A DNA stretch of 33,451 bases from an uncultured Bacteroidales bacterium (lineage in GTDB: Bacteria; Bacteroidota; Bacteroidia; Bacteroidales; Bacteroidaceae): positions 1 through 33,451 of the forward strand of contig CACXXT010000072.1 of the NCBI GenBank assembly GCA_902771725.1, read 5' to 3'. Positions 23,661-31,852 of the stretch are shown in pieces. The stretch's first letter is position 1; every line of letters begins with the position of its first letter. Under the pieces are notes generated by a model that worked only from the letters and a program-made list of their open reading frames with translations, was not told the DNA's origin and did not search any database. Both the position numbers and the translations under genes were made by a program.

Positions 23661-23996
23661 GGCTGCAAAGTTACGTAAAAAGATTAAGGTTTAGGGCTTA
23701 TGGTTTAAGGTTTTTGATATTTCAGGTGCAAAAGTTTAGAGTTTTTTGCAGTTTCTGCCATTTTTGCGGTCGCTTAGAGTCCTTTGACAAAAGAAATGTA
23801 AAAATGTCAGTCTGCAGTTTTAACCGCCGTTAACCTCTGGCTCAATCACGTTAAAAGAAAGAAAAAATGCGCGACAAATCGTCATAAAACTAAACTTTTG
23901 CACTACTTTTGTGTCCGAATTCGTGAAGCCCGCCTCCATAGGCTTCTCTAAACAGTAAATTCAGAATATAAAACTTTAAACATTAATTTCTGCAAT
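23661..23996. promoter_or_regulatory. Divergent region: rnpB and degP promoters
   Basis: Minus strand: TAACTTTG (23673-23666) for rnpB. Plus strand: TACTTTTG (23904-23911) with a leader of about 80 bases before the protease ATG; TAAACTTTTG just upstream is another possible box. Bases 23686-23720 hold GGTTTAGGG-like repeats, a weak echo of the tract at 3179-3232. No gene is seen. Confidence 0.6.
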
Positions 23997-25547
23997 ATGA
24001 CACAGAACACTAAGAAATGGCTTGGCGCAGCAGCGCTGGTGCTGAGCAGCAGTGTACTCACCGGCGCTGTGATGCGCTCGAGTGTAACCCGTTCCAATGA
24101 CAACTCTTCTGACGACACCTTCTTCGGCGCTCAGCCCACGTCGCTGCAGATGCCCAATGCGGCTCCGGCATCGGCTCCCGCCGTGGCAGGCCTGGTAGAT
24201 CTGACCTCTGCCGCCGAACGCTCCGTCAACAGCGTAGTATATATTAAGGTGACCCAGAACGCCGTTCGCCAGCGCGTGCGCGTCCGCGATCCTTTTGAAG
24301 ATTTCTTCGGCGATTTCTTCGGCTATGGCAACCGCGGTCAGGGTCGTGAACAGGAAATCGAGACCCAGCCCCGTCGCCAGGGTGCCGGCTCTGGAGTCAT
24401 CATCACTTCCGATGGCTACATTGTCACCAACAACCACGTTGTGGCAGGCGCCGACGAGATTCTGGTCAAGCTGAACGACAACACGGAGTACAAAGGTCGC
24501 ATCATCGGTCTCGACGAGACCACCGACCTTGCCCTCGTGAAGGTGGAGGCCAAGGATCTGCCCGCCATCACCATCGGAAACTCCGACGACCTGAAGATTG
24601 GTCAGTGGGTGCTGGCTGTGGGCAATCCGTTCAACCTCACCAGCACCGTAACAGCCGGCATCGTTTCTGCCAAGGCCCGTTCGCTGGGAGCCAACGGCGT
24701 CGAGAGTTTCATCCAGACGGATGCCGCCATCAATGCAGGCAACTCTGGTGGCGCGCTGGTCAACGAACGTGGAGAACTGGTGGGTATCAACGCCATGCTC
24801 TATAGCCAGACCGGCAGCTACAGCGGCTATGGTTTCGCCATCCCGACGACCATCATGAACAAGGTTGTCAAGGACCTGAAGGAGTTTGGCGTCGTGCAGC
24901 GTGCACTGCTGGGTATCAGCGGCATGGATGTCACCAACTATATTGATAAGGAGAAGGCCAACGACAACGAAGTCGACCTCGGCACCAGCAAGGGTATCTA
25001 CGTCCAGAGTGTGGAGGAGAAGTCCACCGCATCGGAGGTCGGACTCCAGAAGGGCGATGTCGTCACCGCCATCGACGGCAAGGAAGTCACCAAGATGGCC
25101 GAGCTGCAGGAGGCACTCAGCCAGCGCCGGCCGGGCGACAAGGTGACCATCACCTACCTGCGCAACAAGAAGAGCCACACGGGTTCCGCAACCCTCCGCA
25201 ACATCCAGGGCGGAACAGAGATCATGGAAGAGATGGATATGGATCTCTTCGGCGCTCAGCTGAAACCGCTCTCCGACGAGAACAAGCGTCAGCTCGCTCT
25301 TTCCTATGGCCTGGAAGTTGTGGCCGTGAAGAATGGCAAGATGAAGGATGCCGGTATCCAGAAGGGTATGATCCTGCAGAAAGCCAACGACAAGGAACTG
25401 CGCAACGTTGAGGACTTTGAGGAAGCCGTACGTTCGGCCAACCAGAGCCGCGACCGCACCCTTTGGATTCAGGCTCTGACGCAGAGCGGCCGACGTGTGG
25501 CAGCCGTCATCGATCTCTCCGATAACAAGGGCAACGAAAAGAAGTAA
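23997..25547 (+). CDS. degP: HtrA/DegP-family periplasmic serine protease
   Basis: 516 residues. An N-terminal hydrophobic signal or anchor (about residues 9-26) is followed by a chymotrypsin-like domain with triad H147 (IVTNNHVV), D177 (ETTDLALVKV) and S250 (INAGNSGGALVN). Two PDZ domains follow, about residues 295-395 and 420-510 (GLQKGDVVTAIDGKEVTKM and GIQKGMILQKANDKELRNVE). The family degrades or refolds misfolded envelope proteins. It stands alone, with its own promoter and a terminator at 25590-25641. It could equally be called degQ or htrA. Confidence 0.95.
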   Translation: MTQNTKKWLGAAALVLSSSVLTGAVMRSSVTRSNDNSSDDTFFGAQPTSLQMPNAAPASAPAVAGLVDLTSAAERSVNSVVYIKVTQNAVRQRVRVRDPFEDFFGDFFGYGNRGQGREQEIETQPRRQGAGSGVIITSDGYIVTNNHVVAGADEILVKLNDNTEYKGRIIGLDETTDLALVKVEAKDLPAITIGNSDDLKIGQWVLAVGNPFNLTSTVTAGIVSAKARSLGANGVESFIQTDAAINAGNSGGALVNERGELVGINAMLYSQTGSYSGYGFAIPTTIMNKVVKDLKEFGVVQRALLGISGMDVTNYIDKEKANDNEVDLGTSKGIYVQSVEEKSTASEVGLQKGDVVTAIDGKEVTKMAELQEALSQRRPGDKVTITYLRNKKSHTGSATLRNIQGGTEIMEEMDMDLFGAQLKPLSDENKRQLALSYGLEVVAVKNGKMKDAGIQKGMILQKANDKELRNVEDFEEAVRSANQSRDRTLWIQALTQSGRRVAAVIDLSDNKGNEKK

Positions 25548-25589
25548 AAACGTCCACTGCAAAAAATGTGCCAAAAGTGCACAAAAGCC

Positions 25590-25641
25590 TGCAAGGGTGC
25601 AAAGAAAGCAAAAAAAGCTAAAAAAACTTTGCATCCTTGCA
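25590..25641 (+). terminator. degP terminator
   Basis: TGCAAGGGTGCAAAG (25590-25604) pairs with CTTTGCATCCTTGCA (25627-25641) with one mismatch, over an A-rich loop, then ATTTTCTT. It ends 30 bases before the rpoD -33 element. Confidence 0.75.
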
Positions 25642-25670
25642 ATTTTCTTGCAGATTTCTTTGAATTTTTC

Positions 25671-25701
25671 TTGCGTGCGTACTCTATATAATGTATCTTT
25701 G
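25671..25701 (+). promoter_or_regulatory. rpoD operon promoter
   Basis: TTG (25671-25673), a 20-base spacer and TATCTTTG (25694-25701) match the Bacteroidetes housekeeping consensus closely. The ATG of rpoD is 25 bases downstream. Confidence 0.85.
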
Positions 25702-25726
25702 CACGCTTTAAAACGTTTTTATTGAA

Positions 25727-26587
25727 ATGAGACAATTAAAGATTACCAAAAGTATCACCAATCGTGAGAGTGCTTCCCTCGACAAGTATCTTCAGGAAAT
25801 CGGCCGCGAGGACCTGATCACCGTGGAGGAGGAAGTGGAACTGGCCCAGCGCATCCGCAAGGGAGACCGTGCAGCTCTGGAGAAACTGACGCGCGCCAAC
25901 CTGCGCTTCGTGGTCAGTGTTGCCAAGCAGTACCAGAACCAGGGCCTCTCGCTGCCCGACCTCATCAACGAGGGCAACCTCGGACTCATCAAGGCAGCCG
26001 AGAAGTTCGATGAGACGCGTGGCTTCAAGTTCATCTCCTACGCTGTCTGGTGGATCCGTCAGAGCATCCTTCAGGCGCTGGCCGAGCAGAGCCGTATCGT
26101 ACGTCTGCCCTTGAACCAGGTGGGGTCGCTGAACAAGATCAGCAAGGCCTACTCCAAATTCGAGCAGGAGAACGAGCGCAAGCCCAGTCCTGATGAGCTG
26201 GCAGAGGAACTGGATATCCCAGTAGACAAGATCAGTGATACCCTGAAGGTCAGCGGACGCCACATCTCCGTGGATGCTCCCTTCGTGGAAGGCGAGGACA
26301 ATACGCTGCTGGACGTCATCGTCAATGACGACAGCCCCATGGCCGACAAGAGCCTGGTCAACGAGAGCCTGAGCCGCGAGATCGAGCGCGCCCTGAGCAC
26401 ACTCAGCGAGCGCGAGAAGCAGATTGTTGAGATGTTCTTCGGCATCAATCACCAGGAAATGACCCTTGAGGAAATCGGCGACCGGTTCAACCTCACTCGT
26501 GAACGTGTGCGCCAGATTAAGGAAAAAGCCATCCGCCGTCTGCGCAACAATTCCAAAAGCAAACTCCTGAAACCCTACCTCGGATAA
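25727..26587 (+). CDS. rpoD: Primary RNA polymerase sigma factor RpoD/SigA
   Basis: 286 residues, the short form typical of Bacteroidetes without the large region 1.1. Region 1.2 ([20 protein letters not shown]), region 2 ([20 protein letters not shown] and [15 protein letters not shown], the -10 binding part), region 3 and region 4 with its helix-turn-helix ([20 protein letters not shown]) are all present. It directs housekeeping transcription from TTG/TAnnTTTG promoters such as those noted in this window. It heads a tightly packed operon; the next ATG follows its stop directly. Confidence 0.96.
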   Translation: MRQLKITKSITNRESASLDKYLQEIGREDLITVEEEVELAQRIRKGDRAALEKLTRANLRFVVSVAKQYQNQGLSLPDLINEGNLGLIKAAEKFDETRGFKFISYAVWWIRQSILQALAEQSRIVRLPLNQVGSLNKISKAYSKFEQENERKPSPDELAEELDIPVDKISDTLKVSGRHISVDAPFVEGEDNTLLDVIVNDDSPMADKSLVNESLSREIERALSTLSEREKQIVEMFFGINHQEMTLEEIGDRFNLTRERVRQIKEKAIRRLRNNSKSKLLKPYLG

Positions 26588-27073
26588 ATGAGAAGAGTCA
26601 CAACACTCCTGTTCATCGCTTTCTTCTCTGCCTGTCAGCTCTCTGTCTGGGCAGAGAAGAAGCCTGAGATGTGCCGGATCTATATCTTCGGCTTTGCTGC
26701 TTCATTCACAGACTCCATTGCCGCTCAGACTTCCATCCAGACATTGGACGATGCTTGGATAGACCCCTCGCATGATTTCCTGGTCGACCGTTCTCTGTAC
26801 AGCCTTCAGCTGCAGAACCACATGCAGGCCGAGGAAGGCTGCAAGAATGCTATCTGCTCCGTCTTCTTTTCGAAGAACCCCCGCAAGCTGCAGCGCACGT
26901 GGAAGAAGATCCGCAAGCGCTATGAGCAGGCCGAAGGGCTGCAGATGCGGCTTCTTACGGAAGAGCGCTTTAGCTTCAAGGCTGAAGAGTACCACGAGAT
27001 AACGATTGGCGAAGAGACTCCTGTACAGACGGAATCCAAGGCTTCCAGCAAGAAAAAAAAGCGGAGTAAATGA
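26588..27073 (+). CDS. Small secreted or periplasmic protein of unknown function
   Basis: 161 residues. The ATG directly follows the rpoD stop. A signal peptide (MRRVTTLLFIAFFSACQLSV, cleavage near W-A-E) is followed by a compact alpha/beta-type sequence (MCRIYIFGFAASFTDSIAAQ, LDDAWIDPSHDFLVDRSLYS) and a Lys-rich tail (SKKKKRSK). One Cys pair (C-K-N-A-I-C) is visible at about residue 92. I recognise it only as a conserved hypothetical of Bacteroidales. Its stop overlaps the next start (ATGA). Confidence 0.75.
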   Translation: MRRVTTLLFIAFFSACQLSVWAEKKPEMCRIYIFGFAASFTDSIAAQTSIQTLDDAWIDPSHDFLVDRSLYSLQLQNHMQAEEGCKNAICSVFFSKNPRKLQRTWKKIRKRYEQAEGLQMRLLTEERFSFKAEEYHEITIGEETPVQTESKASSKKKKRSK

Positions 27074-27969
27074 GCATGAGCATATCTTACTTCAGGGTTG
27101 CCCGTCATCTTATCCGCATTGCTCTGCCTTCAACTTTGCCGGCAGCAGATGTTATCCCCTCTTTCTCACCTTTCCGTTGTGAGGAAGAGGGCGATGTCCT
27201 TTTTTCCATGGAGGCTGCTGAGGGCGTGGCTCCTGAATTCCATGCCATGGAGGAGATAGGGCAGTTCGATTGTGGAGGTGCCAACCATGGCGTCTATCGT
27301 GGAGCCGACGGCAGCTACGCTTTTGAAATCAGCCTGCCGGCTTGCGATGGCGGCCAGCTCAGTTGCTGTATGCTGGCTTCGGCAGACTTCAGAGAGTGTC
27401 GTGCTGTGCTGACGGGTGAGAGCCTTCGTCAGCACCAGTTCGGCCTGAACAATGCGCTGATGATGGCTTTTGCCTTCGCTGCGGCAGAGATGGATACCCT
27501 GCTTGTCCATGCTTCCGTTATTCGCAACGGCGGCTACGGATACCTCTTCACGGCTCCCAGCGGGACAGGCAAGAGCACCCACACACATCTGTGGTATAAG
27601 CACATTCCAGGCAGCGATCTCATGAACGACGACAACCCCATCGTGCGCATCATCGACGGGCAGGTGCTCATCTTCGGCTCGCCCTGGAGTGGCAAGACGC
27701 CCTGCTACCGCAATATCTGGGCTCCTGTGGGTGCCATCACCCGTATCGAGCAGAAGCCGGAGAACACCATTCGCCGCATGGCTCCCGTCGAGGCTTTTGC
27801 CATGCTGCTGCCTGCTGTCAGTAGCATGAAATGGGATGCCCGCGTCTACAAGGGCATCTGCCAGTGCCTCTCCCGTCTGCTCGCCCAGACGCCCATCTTC
27901 CTCCTGGGATGCCGGCCGGACGAGGAGGCTGCACGTGTGTGCTATCAGGCTGTGAGAGTCAGTAATTGA
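27070..27969 (+). CDS. HprK/PEPCK-like kinase family protein
   Basis: 299 residues, overlapping the upstream stop by four bases. The core shows a P-loop APSGTGKST (162-170) followed by HTHLW and an acidic DD (187-188) in LMNDDNPIVRI, then GSPWSGKT. This is the pattern of HPr kinase/phosphorylase-like proteins with a PEPCK-type fold. In other bacteria HprK relatives beside a PqqD protein belong to peptide-modification loci (for example lasso-peptide kinases). Here a peptidase and a PqqD-like protein follow, so phosphorylation of a peptide or small ligand is plausible. Not the true HPr kinase: no PTS genes are near and the N-terminal domain differs. Confidence 0.75.
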   Translation: MSMSISYFRVARHLIRIALPSTLPAADVIPSFSPFRCEEEGDVLFSMEAAEGVAPEFHAMEEIGQFDCGGANHGVYRGADGSYAFEISLPACDGGQLSCCMLASADFRECRAVLTGESLRQHQFGLNNALMMAFAFAAAEMDTLLVHASVIRNGGYGYLFTAPSGTGKSTHTHLWYKHIPGSDLMNDDNPIVRIIDGQVLIFGSPWSGKTPCYRNIWAPVGAITRIEQKPENTIRRMAPVEAFAMLLPAVSSMKWDARVYKGICQCLSRLLAQTPIFLLGCRPDEEAARVCYQAVRVSN

Positions 27970-27981
27970 TTTTTTTTAGTT

Positions 27982-28527
27982 TTGGAAATTAAGAACTACA
28001 TAAAACGTGCAGCCCGCTGGCTGCTGACTCCTTGGCGCAGAGCCAAGGCTCAGCGGTATGCCGACCCAGAACAGGATAGCTTGCAGCGCAAGGAACTGCC
28101 CAACGAGGCACTGCTGACGCTTGTCAGTCAGTATGTTGCCGGCGGCGAGCGTGTGGTGATTTCCGTGAAGGGCTATAGCATGCGCCCCTTTCTCGAGCAC
28201 CTGCGCGACAAGGTGGAACTCTCCCCCTGGACGGACGTGCGGGTGGGCGATGCCGTGCTGGCTGAAATCGCTGCGGGTCACTTCGTGCTCCATCGTATCA
28301 TCCGTCGCGATGGCGACCGGCTGACGCTGAAGGGCGATGGCAATCTTCGTGGAGAGGAGCATTGCACGCTGGCGGATGTGCGTGGTGTGGTGACGAAATA
28401 TATCCGTCCGGGCGGCCACATCCTCCTGGCCTCGGACCCGCAACTGAAACGGAAGATAAAATTCTGGGGTAAGCTGCCCGTAGGCCTGCGTCGCGCGTAC
28501 CTCTTTATATATAAGCAAACGATTTAG
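27982..28527 (+). CDS. S24/S26-like peptidase
   Basis: 181 residues from a TTG codon at 27982, 12 bases after the kinase stop; no ATG occurs before residue 67, so a TTG start is needed. Motifs fit signal-peptidase relatives: K-G-Y-S66-M-R-P-F (nucleophile Ser), VGDAVLAEI, FVLH104RIIRR and TLKGDGN. A His in place of the usual Lys suggests a Ser-His dyad as in archaeal or ER-type (SipW-like) signal peptidases. There is no clear membrane helix, so it may act in the cytoplasm, for example on a peptide carried by the PqqD-like protein. Confidence 0.8.
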   Translation: MEIKNYIKRAARWLLTPWRRAKAQRYADPEQDSLQRKELPNEALLTLVSQYVAGGERVVISVKGYSMRPFLEHLRDKVELSPWTDVRVGDAVLAEIAAGHFVLHRIIRRDGDRLTLKGDGNLRGEEHCTLADVRGVVTKYIRPGGHILLASDPQLKRKIKFWGKLPVGLRRAYLFIYKQTI

Positions 28528-28536
28528 ACAAGCAAT

Positions 28537-28806
28537 ATGAGAATCAAGGAAGGTTATGAGTTAGTGACCATCTGCGGCGAAGCCATTGTCGTGGCCCATG
28601 GTCTGGAGAACATCAATGTCTCCACCATTATTAACCTCAATGAGAGTGGAGCCTACCTCTGGCATGGGGTCGAAGGCAGGGACTTCGATGCTGCAGAACT
28701 GGCTCGCCTGCTCTGCCAGGAGTATGAGGTCGATGAGGAGACAGCGCTGAAGGATGCCCAGAAGACCATCCGTGAATGGGCTTCTGCAGGGCTTATCACG
28801 GAGTGA
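28537..28806 (+). CDS. PqqD-family protein (RiPP-recognition-like)
   Basis: 89 residues. The pattern MRIKEGYELVTICGEAIVVA, then TIINLNESGAYLWHGVEGRD and a final helix with LLCQEYEVDEETALKDAQKT is typical of PqqD-like winged-helix proteins, which bind leader peptides for modifying enzymes. It lies nine bases after the peptidase gene. No precursor peptide or radical-SAM gene is visible nearby, so the ligand is unknown. The family match is clear, but a peptide-modification role here is inference. Confidence 0.85.
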   Translation: MRIKEGYELVTICGEAIVVAHGLENINVSTIINLNESGAYLWHGVEGRDFDAAELARLLCQEYEVDEETALKDAQKTIREWASAGLITE

Positions 28807-28832
28807 CCCCCCCAGGAATCGTAGTACCCTTC

Positions 28833-29519
28833 ATGAAACTGCTTCGCCGCCTTCAGAAGATCCTGCAGTGGACGGTCGTCCTCTTCTTTGCCACTTCCAT
28901 CCTCTCGGTGGTGGCTTTCAGGTGGTTGCCCGTGCCCGTCACTCCGCTGATGCTCATTCGTTGTGGTCAGCAGATGAGTCGTGGCGACCACGTGCGCCTG
29001 CGCCACCATTGGGTACCTCTGGACTCCATGTCCATCTATCTTCCCGTAGCTGTCATGGCCTCTGAGGATCAGCGGTTTATGGAGCACCATGGCTTCGACT
29101 TCGACGCCATCGGACAGGCGTTGGAAGAACGTCGGACGGGCAAGCGCAAGCGTGGTGGCAGCACCATCAGCCAGCAGACGGCCAAGAATGTCTTCCTCTG
29201 GCCGAGTTCCTCGTGGGTGCGCAAGGGGTTGGAGACCTATTTCACCGTGCTTATCGAGCTTTGCTGGAGCAAGCAGCGCATCATGGAGGTCTATCTGAAT
29301 TCCATCGAGATGGGCGACGGCATCTATGGTGCTGAGGCTGTGGCGCAGCTGCATTTCGGCCATCGTGCCATAGACCTCACGCGCCCCAACTGTGCCCTCA
29401 TCGCTGCCACACTTCCCAACCCCCTGAAATTCAGCAGTAAGAATCCTTCGGCCTACATGCTCAGGCGGCAGACGTGGATCATGCGCCAGATGAGGTATAT
29501 TGACCCGATTGGGGAATGA
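28833..29519 (+). CDS. mtgA: Monofunctional biosynthetic peptidoglycan transglycosylase
   Basis: 228 residues from the ATG at 28833, which gives MKLLRRLQKILQWTVVLFFA as membrane anchor; a longer frame to 28776 would overlap the pqqD-like gene. The family GT51 motifs are present: catalytic E78 in S-E-D-Q-R-F, GGSTISQQTAKN (108-119) and IMEVYLNSIEMGDGIYGAEA. It polymerises lipid II into glycan strands at the inner membrane. Last gene of the rpoD operon, 26 bases after the PqqD-like gene. Confidence 0.94.
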   Translation: MKLLRRLQKILQWTVVLFFATSILSVVAFRWLPVPVTPLMLIRCGQQMSRGDHVRLRHHWVPLDSMSIYLPVAVMASEDQRFMEHHGFDFDAIGQALEERRTGKRKRGGSTISQQTAKNVFLWPSSSWVRKGLETYFTVLIELCWSKQRIMEVYLNSIEMGDGIYGAEAVAQLHFGHRAIDLTRPNCALIAATLPNPLKFSSKNPSAYMLRRQTWIMRQMRYIDPIGE

Positions 29520-29553
29520 GGTTTCGAGATTTCGAGATTTCGATTTTTCGACA

Positions 29554-30426
29554 TTACTTGACCCTGATGACTCTGATTCCCAACTGCGTGGGATGCTTCT
29601 TCATGTAGTCTTCCAGGGTCATCGGCTCCAGCACCACTTTCTTGTGTATCTGGCTGGCATTCAGCAGGTGCAGCTTGCCGTCTGTTCCCCACACGGCAAA
29701 TCCCAGATGCGATACATCCAGCCCCTCTTTCTTGGTCACGATGGCCAGGATGTCGCCGTCCTGCACAGCGCCCAGTTCTCTCCTCGACTTGCCCAGCAGC
29801 CGCCGGGGGATGTAGCGCACGGTGCGCCCGTTCACGCGACGCTCGTTCTCCTTGATCAGCCGTAGTGCTTCTGCATCGTCTTTGAGCATCGGATAGCGGC
29901 CTGGGTGCTGGCTCATGTAGGTGCAGTTCAGGCGTTGCGCCTCCACGAAGGGGTACTGCTCGCCGCGGCTGTCGCCCGTCTTTCCCTTCACCTCGCTGAC
30001 GAATCCCTGCTTGCTGTTGCTCGCTATCCACTCGCTGAAATAATGATTGCGCGAGGCATAGCCGTCCAGCCGTCCGTCGCGGTAGCGCACGCGCTCCAGA
30101 TTGCGGCAGAAGTCACTGAAACGCGAGCTCCGTTGGCGTGTCGTCAGCACCAGCGCCAGCACGTTCTCCACCAGCGTTGTGCAGTCCAGTTCGCGCAGGT
30201 TCACGGCCAGCTCCTCCCGCGGATTCACCTCCAGGGTCTTGCCCACGTATGGCTTTCCCAGCAGTTCCTGCGCGAAGAAGAGCACCAGGTTTTCGCCGGC
30301 AGGCTGCCGCTGTCCTTTCTGCAGCAGGCGCACCACAGCCAGGCTGTCCTCCTTCTGATAGGTGAGGGCGGCAGCGTCGGACATTCCTGCCAGGAGTAGT
30401 GCGAAGAATAGTATCAGCTTTTTCAT
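29554..30426 (-). CDS. DUF1460 family N-acetylmuramoyl-L-alanine amidase-like protein
   Basis: 290 residues from the ATG at 30426 (MKKLILFFALLLAGMSDAAA, a signal peptide); the frame extends upstream over the promoter and is not used. Catalytic-type residues of this NlpC-like fold are visible: C82 in L-D-C-T-T-L-V-E-N and H240 in D-V-S-H-L-G-F. The family is thought to hydrolyse peptidoglycan peptides in the periplasm. It converges on mtgA, separated by 34 bases that include repeated TTTCGAGA. The -7 box TACCTTTG lies at 30475-30468. Confidence 0.85.
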   Translation of the reverse strand: MKKLILFFALLLAGMSDAAALTYQKEDSLAVVRLLQKGQRQPAGENLVLFFAQELLGKPYVGKTLEVNPREELAVNLRELDCTTLVENVLALVLTTRQRSSRFSDFCRNLERVRYRDGRLDGYASRNHYFSEWIASNSKQGFVSEVKGKTGDSRGEQYPFVEAQRLNCTYMSQHPGRYPMLKDDAEALRLIKENERRVNGRTVRYIPRRLLGKSRRELGAVQDGDILAIVTKKEGLDVSHLGFAVWGTDGKLHLLNASQIHKKVVLEPMTLEDYMKKHPTQLGIRVIRVK

Positions 30427-30560
30427 TTTCGTCTTTTCACTTTTCAACTTTCTCCTTATTTTCGTCGCAAAGGTACGAAAAAGTCTCCATTCAGCAGCAT
30501 AAAACGCAAAAACTTTCATCTTTGAACCTTAAACTTTAAACTTTTCCCTACCTTTGCGCC
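30427..30560. promoter_or_regulatory. Divergent promoters of the DUF1460 and T9SS plug genes
   Basis: Minus strand: TACCTTTG at 30475-30468, about 40 bases before its ATG. Plus strand: TACCTTTG at 30549-30556, only four bases before the ATG at 30561, so that transcript would be leaderless or nearly so. TTTG at 30521-30524 is a possible -33 element, with a longer spacer (24 bases) than usual. Confidence 0.6.
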
Positions 30561-31805
30561 ATGAAACGTACATTCCTATTCGCCATCCTCCTGGCATTGG
30601 TCTCCTTCAGAGGCTTTGCCCAGCAGACACGCTCCCTCAGCGAGCAGATCCGCACCGTCCGTGTCGTCGTCAACCACGACCCGCTGCAGCCCCCTGTGGC
30701 CCGTCTGGGAGCACCTGTCGAAATCAGTTTCGATGAACTCTCCCACGAGTACACGCGCTATATATATAAGGTGGAGTTCTGCAATGCCGACTGGAGCCGT
30801 GCCGAGGAAGTCTTCGAGAGCGATTTCCTCTCTGGATTCAATGGTCAGCCCATTGAAGACTACGAGACCAGCTTCAATACCACGGTGCTCTACACCCACT
30901 ACCGCTTCGCCTTTCCCAACGAGGACACGCGTCTGCTGCTGCCCGGCAACTATCGCGTCCGTGTCTATGCCGACGAGCGGGACTCCGGCGACGAGCCCGT
31001 GCTGGAAGCCTGCTTCTCGCTGTTGAAGCCAGAGATGTCTGTGGGCATGGATGTCAGTTCCAACACCGACGTCGACTTCAATCAGAAGCACCAGCAGGTC
31101 ACCTTCAACGTGAGCTACGGCCAGCGCCGTGTCGTCGACCCCCAGCGTGAGCTCCACACGGTGGTCTTCCAGAACCGCCGCTGGGACAACGCCGTCGTGG
31201 ACCTGCCGCCCAATATCCAGAAAGCCACAGGAGTAGAGTGGACCCACCGGCGCGACCTCATCTTCCCCGCCGGTGCCGAGTTCCATAAATTCGAGATCAT
31301 CGACGTGCAGCTCAATGGCATGGGCGTCGACCGCATGCTCTGGGTGGAACCCCACCGCCACGCCGTCCTCTTTCCCGTTCAGCCCCAGCGCAACTACACC
31401 TACGACCCCGATGCCAACGGCTCCTTCGTCATCCGTGCCCCAGAGGACGAGTCGCCCGAGACCGAGGCCGAGTACCTTTTCGTCCATTTCCTGCTCCACA
31501 CACCCCGCCTACCGGGCGGCGACATCTATGTTACCGGGCTGTGGGACAACGGATTCCCAGACCCTCAGTGCCGTATGGAGTACGACGAGGAACATGGCGT
31601 CTACGAATGCAGCGTCCTCCTCAAGCAGGGGTATTACAACTACCAGTTCCGCCAGCTCGCCGCAGATGGGGTGGGGCAGACCGCACGCACAGAAGGGGAC
31701 TTCTACGAGACGGAAAACGAGTACCTCATCCTGGTCTACCATCGACCCCAGGGAGCCCGCTACGATGCACTCGTAGGTTACTCCGTGGTCAAGACCAGCA
31801 AGTGA
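30561..31805 (+). CDS. DUF5103 / type IX secretion system plug protein
   Basis: 414 residues. Signal peptide MKRTFLFAILLALVSFRGFA. The rest matches DUF5103, named for the plug protein bound to the SprA translocon: IRTVRVVVNHDPLQPPVARL, then YIYKVEFCNADWSRAEEVFE with FLSGFNGQPIEDYETSFNTT, and later GDIYVTGLWDNGFPDPQCRM. In Flavobacterium the plug closes the inner side of the translocation pore. It fits with the sorting-tail proteins at 657 and 13990 and implies an active T9SS. The downstream TRIC-like gene is in the same direction, 47 bases away. Confidence 0.85.
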   Translation: MKRTFLFAILLALVSFRGFAQQTRSLSEQIRTVRVVVNHDPLQPPVARLGAPVEISFDELSHEYTRYIYKVEFCNADWSRAEEVFESDFLSGFNGQPIEDYETSFNTTVLYTHYRFAFPNEDTRLLLPGNYRVRVYADERDSGDEPVLEACFSLLKPEMSVGMDVSSNTDVDFNQKHQQVTFNVSYGQRRVVDPQRELHTVVFQNRRWDNAVVDLPPNIQKATGVEWTHRRDLIFPAGAEFHKFEIIDVQLNGMGVDRMLWVEPHRHAVLFPVQPQRNYTYDPDANGSFVIRAPEDESPETEAEYLFVHFLLHTPRLPGGDIYVTGLWDNGFPDPQCRMEYDEEHGVYECSVLLKQGYYNYQFRQLAADGVGQTARTEGDFYETENEYLILVYHRPQGARYDALVGYSVVKTSK

Positions 31806-31852
31806 CCTCAGAGAGCCATCCCCCACGAAACGCAATAGATTGAAAATCATAT

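Noticed and set aside
23254..23694. Plus-strand frame of 146 codons
   Set aside because: Covers the RNase P RNA on the opposite strand and has no protein features.
23976..25634. Minus-strand open frame of 552 codons
   Set aside because: Antisense to degP, whose triad and PDZ domains are intact; a codon-bias shadow.
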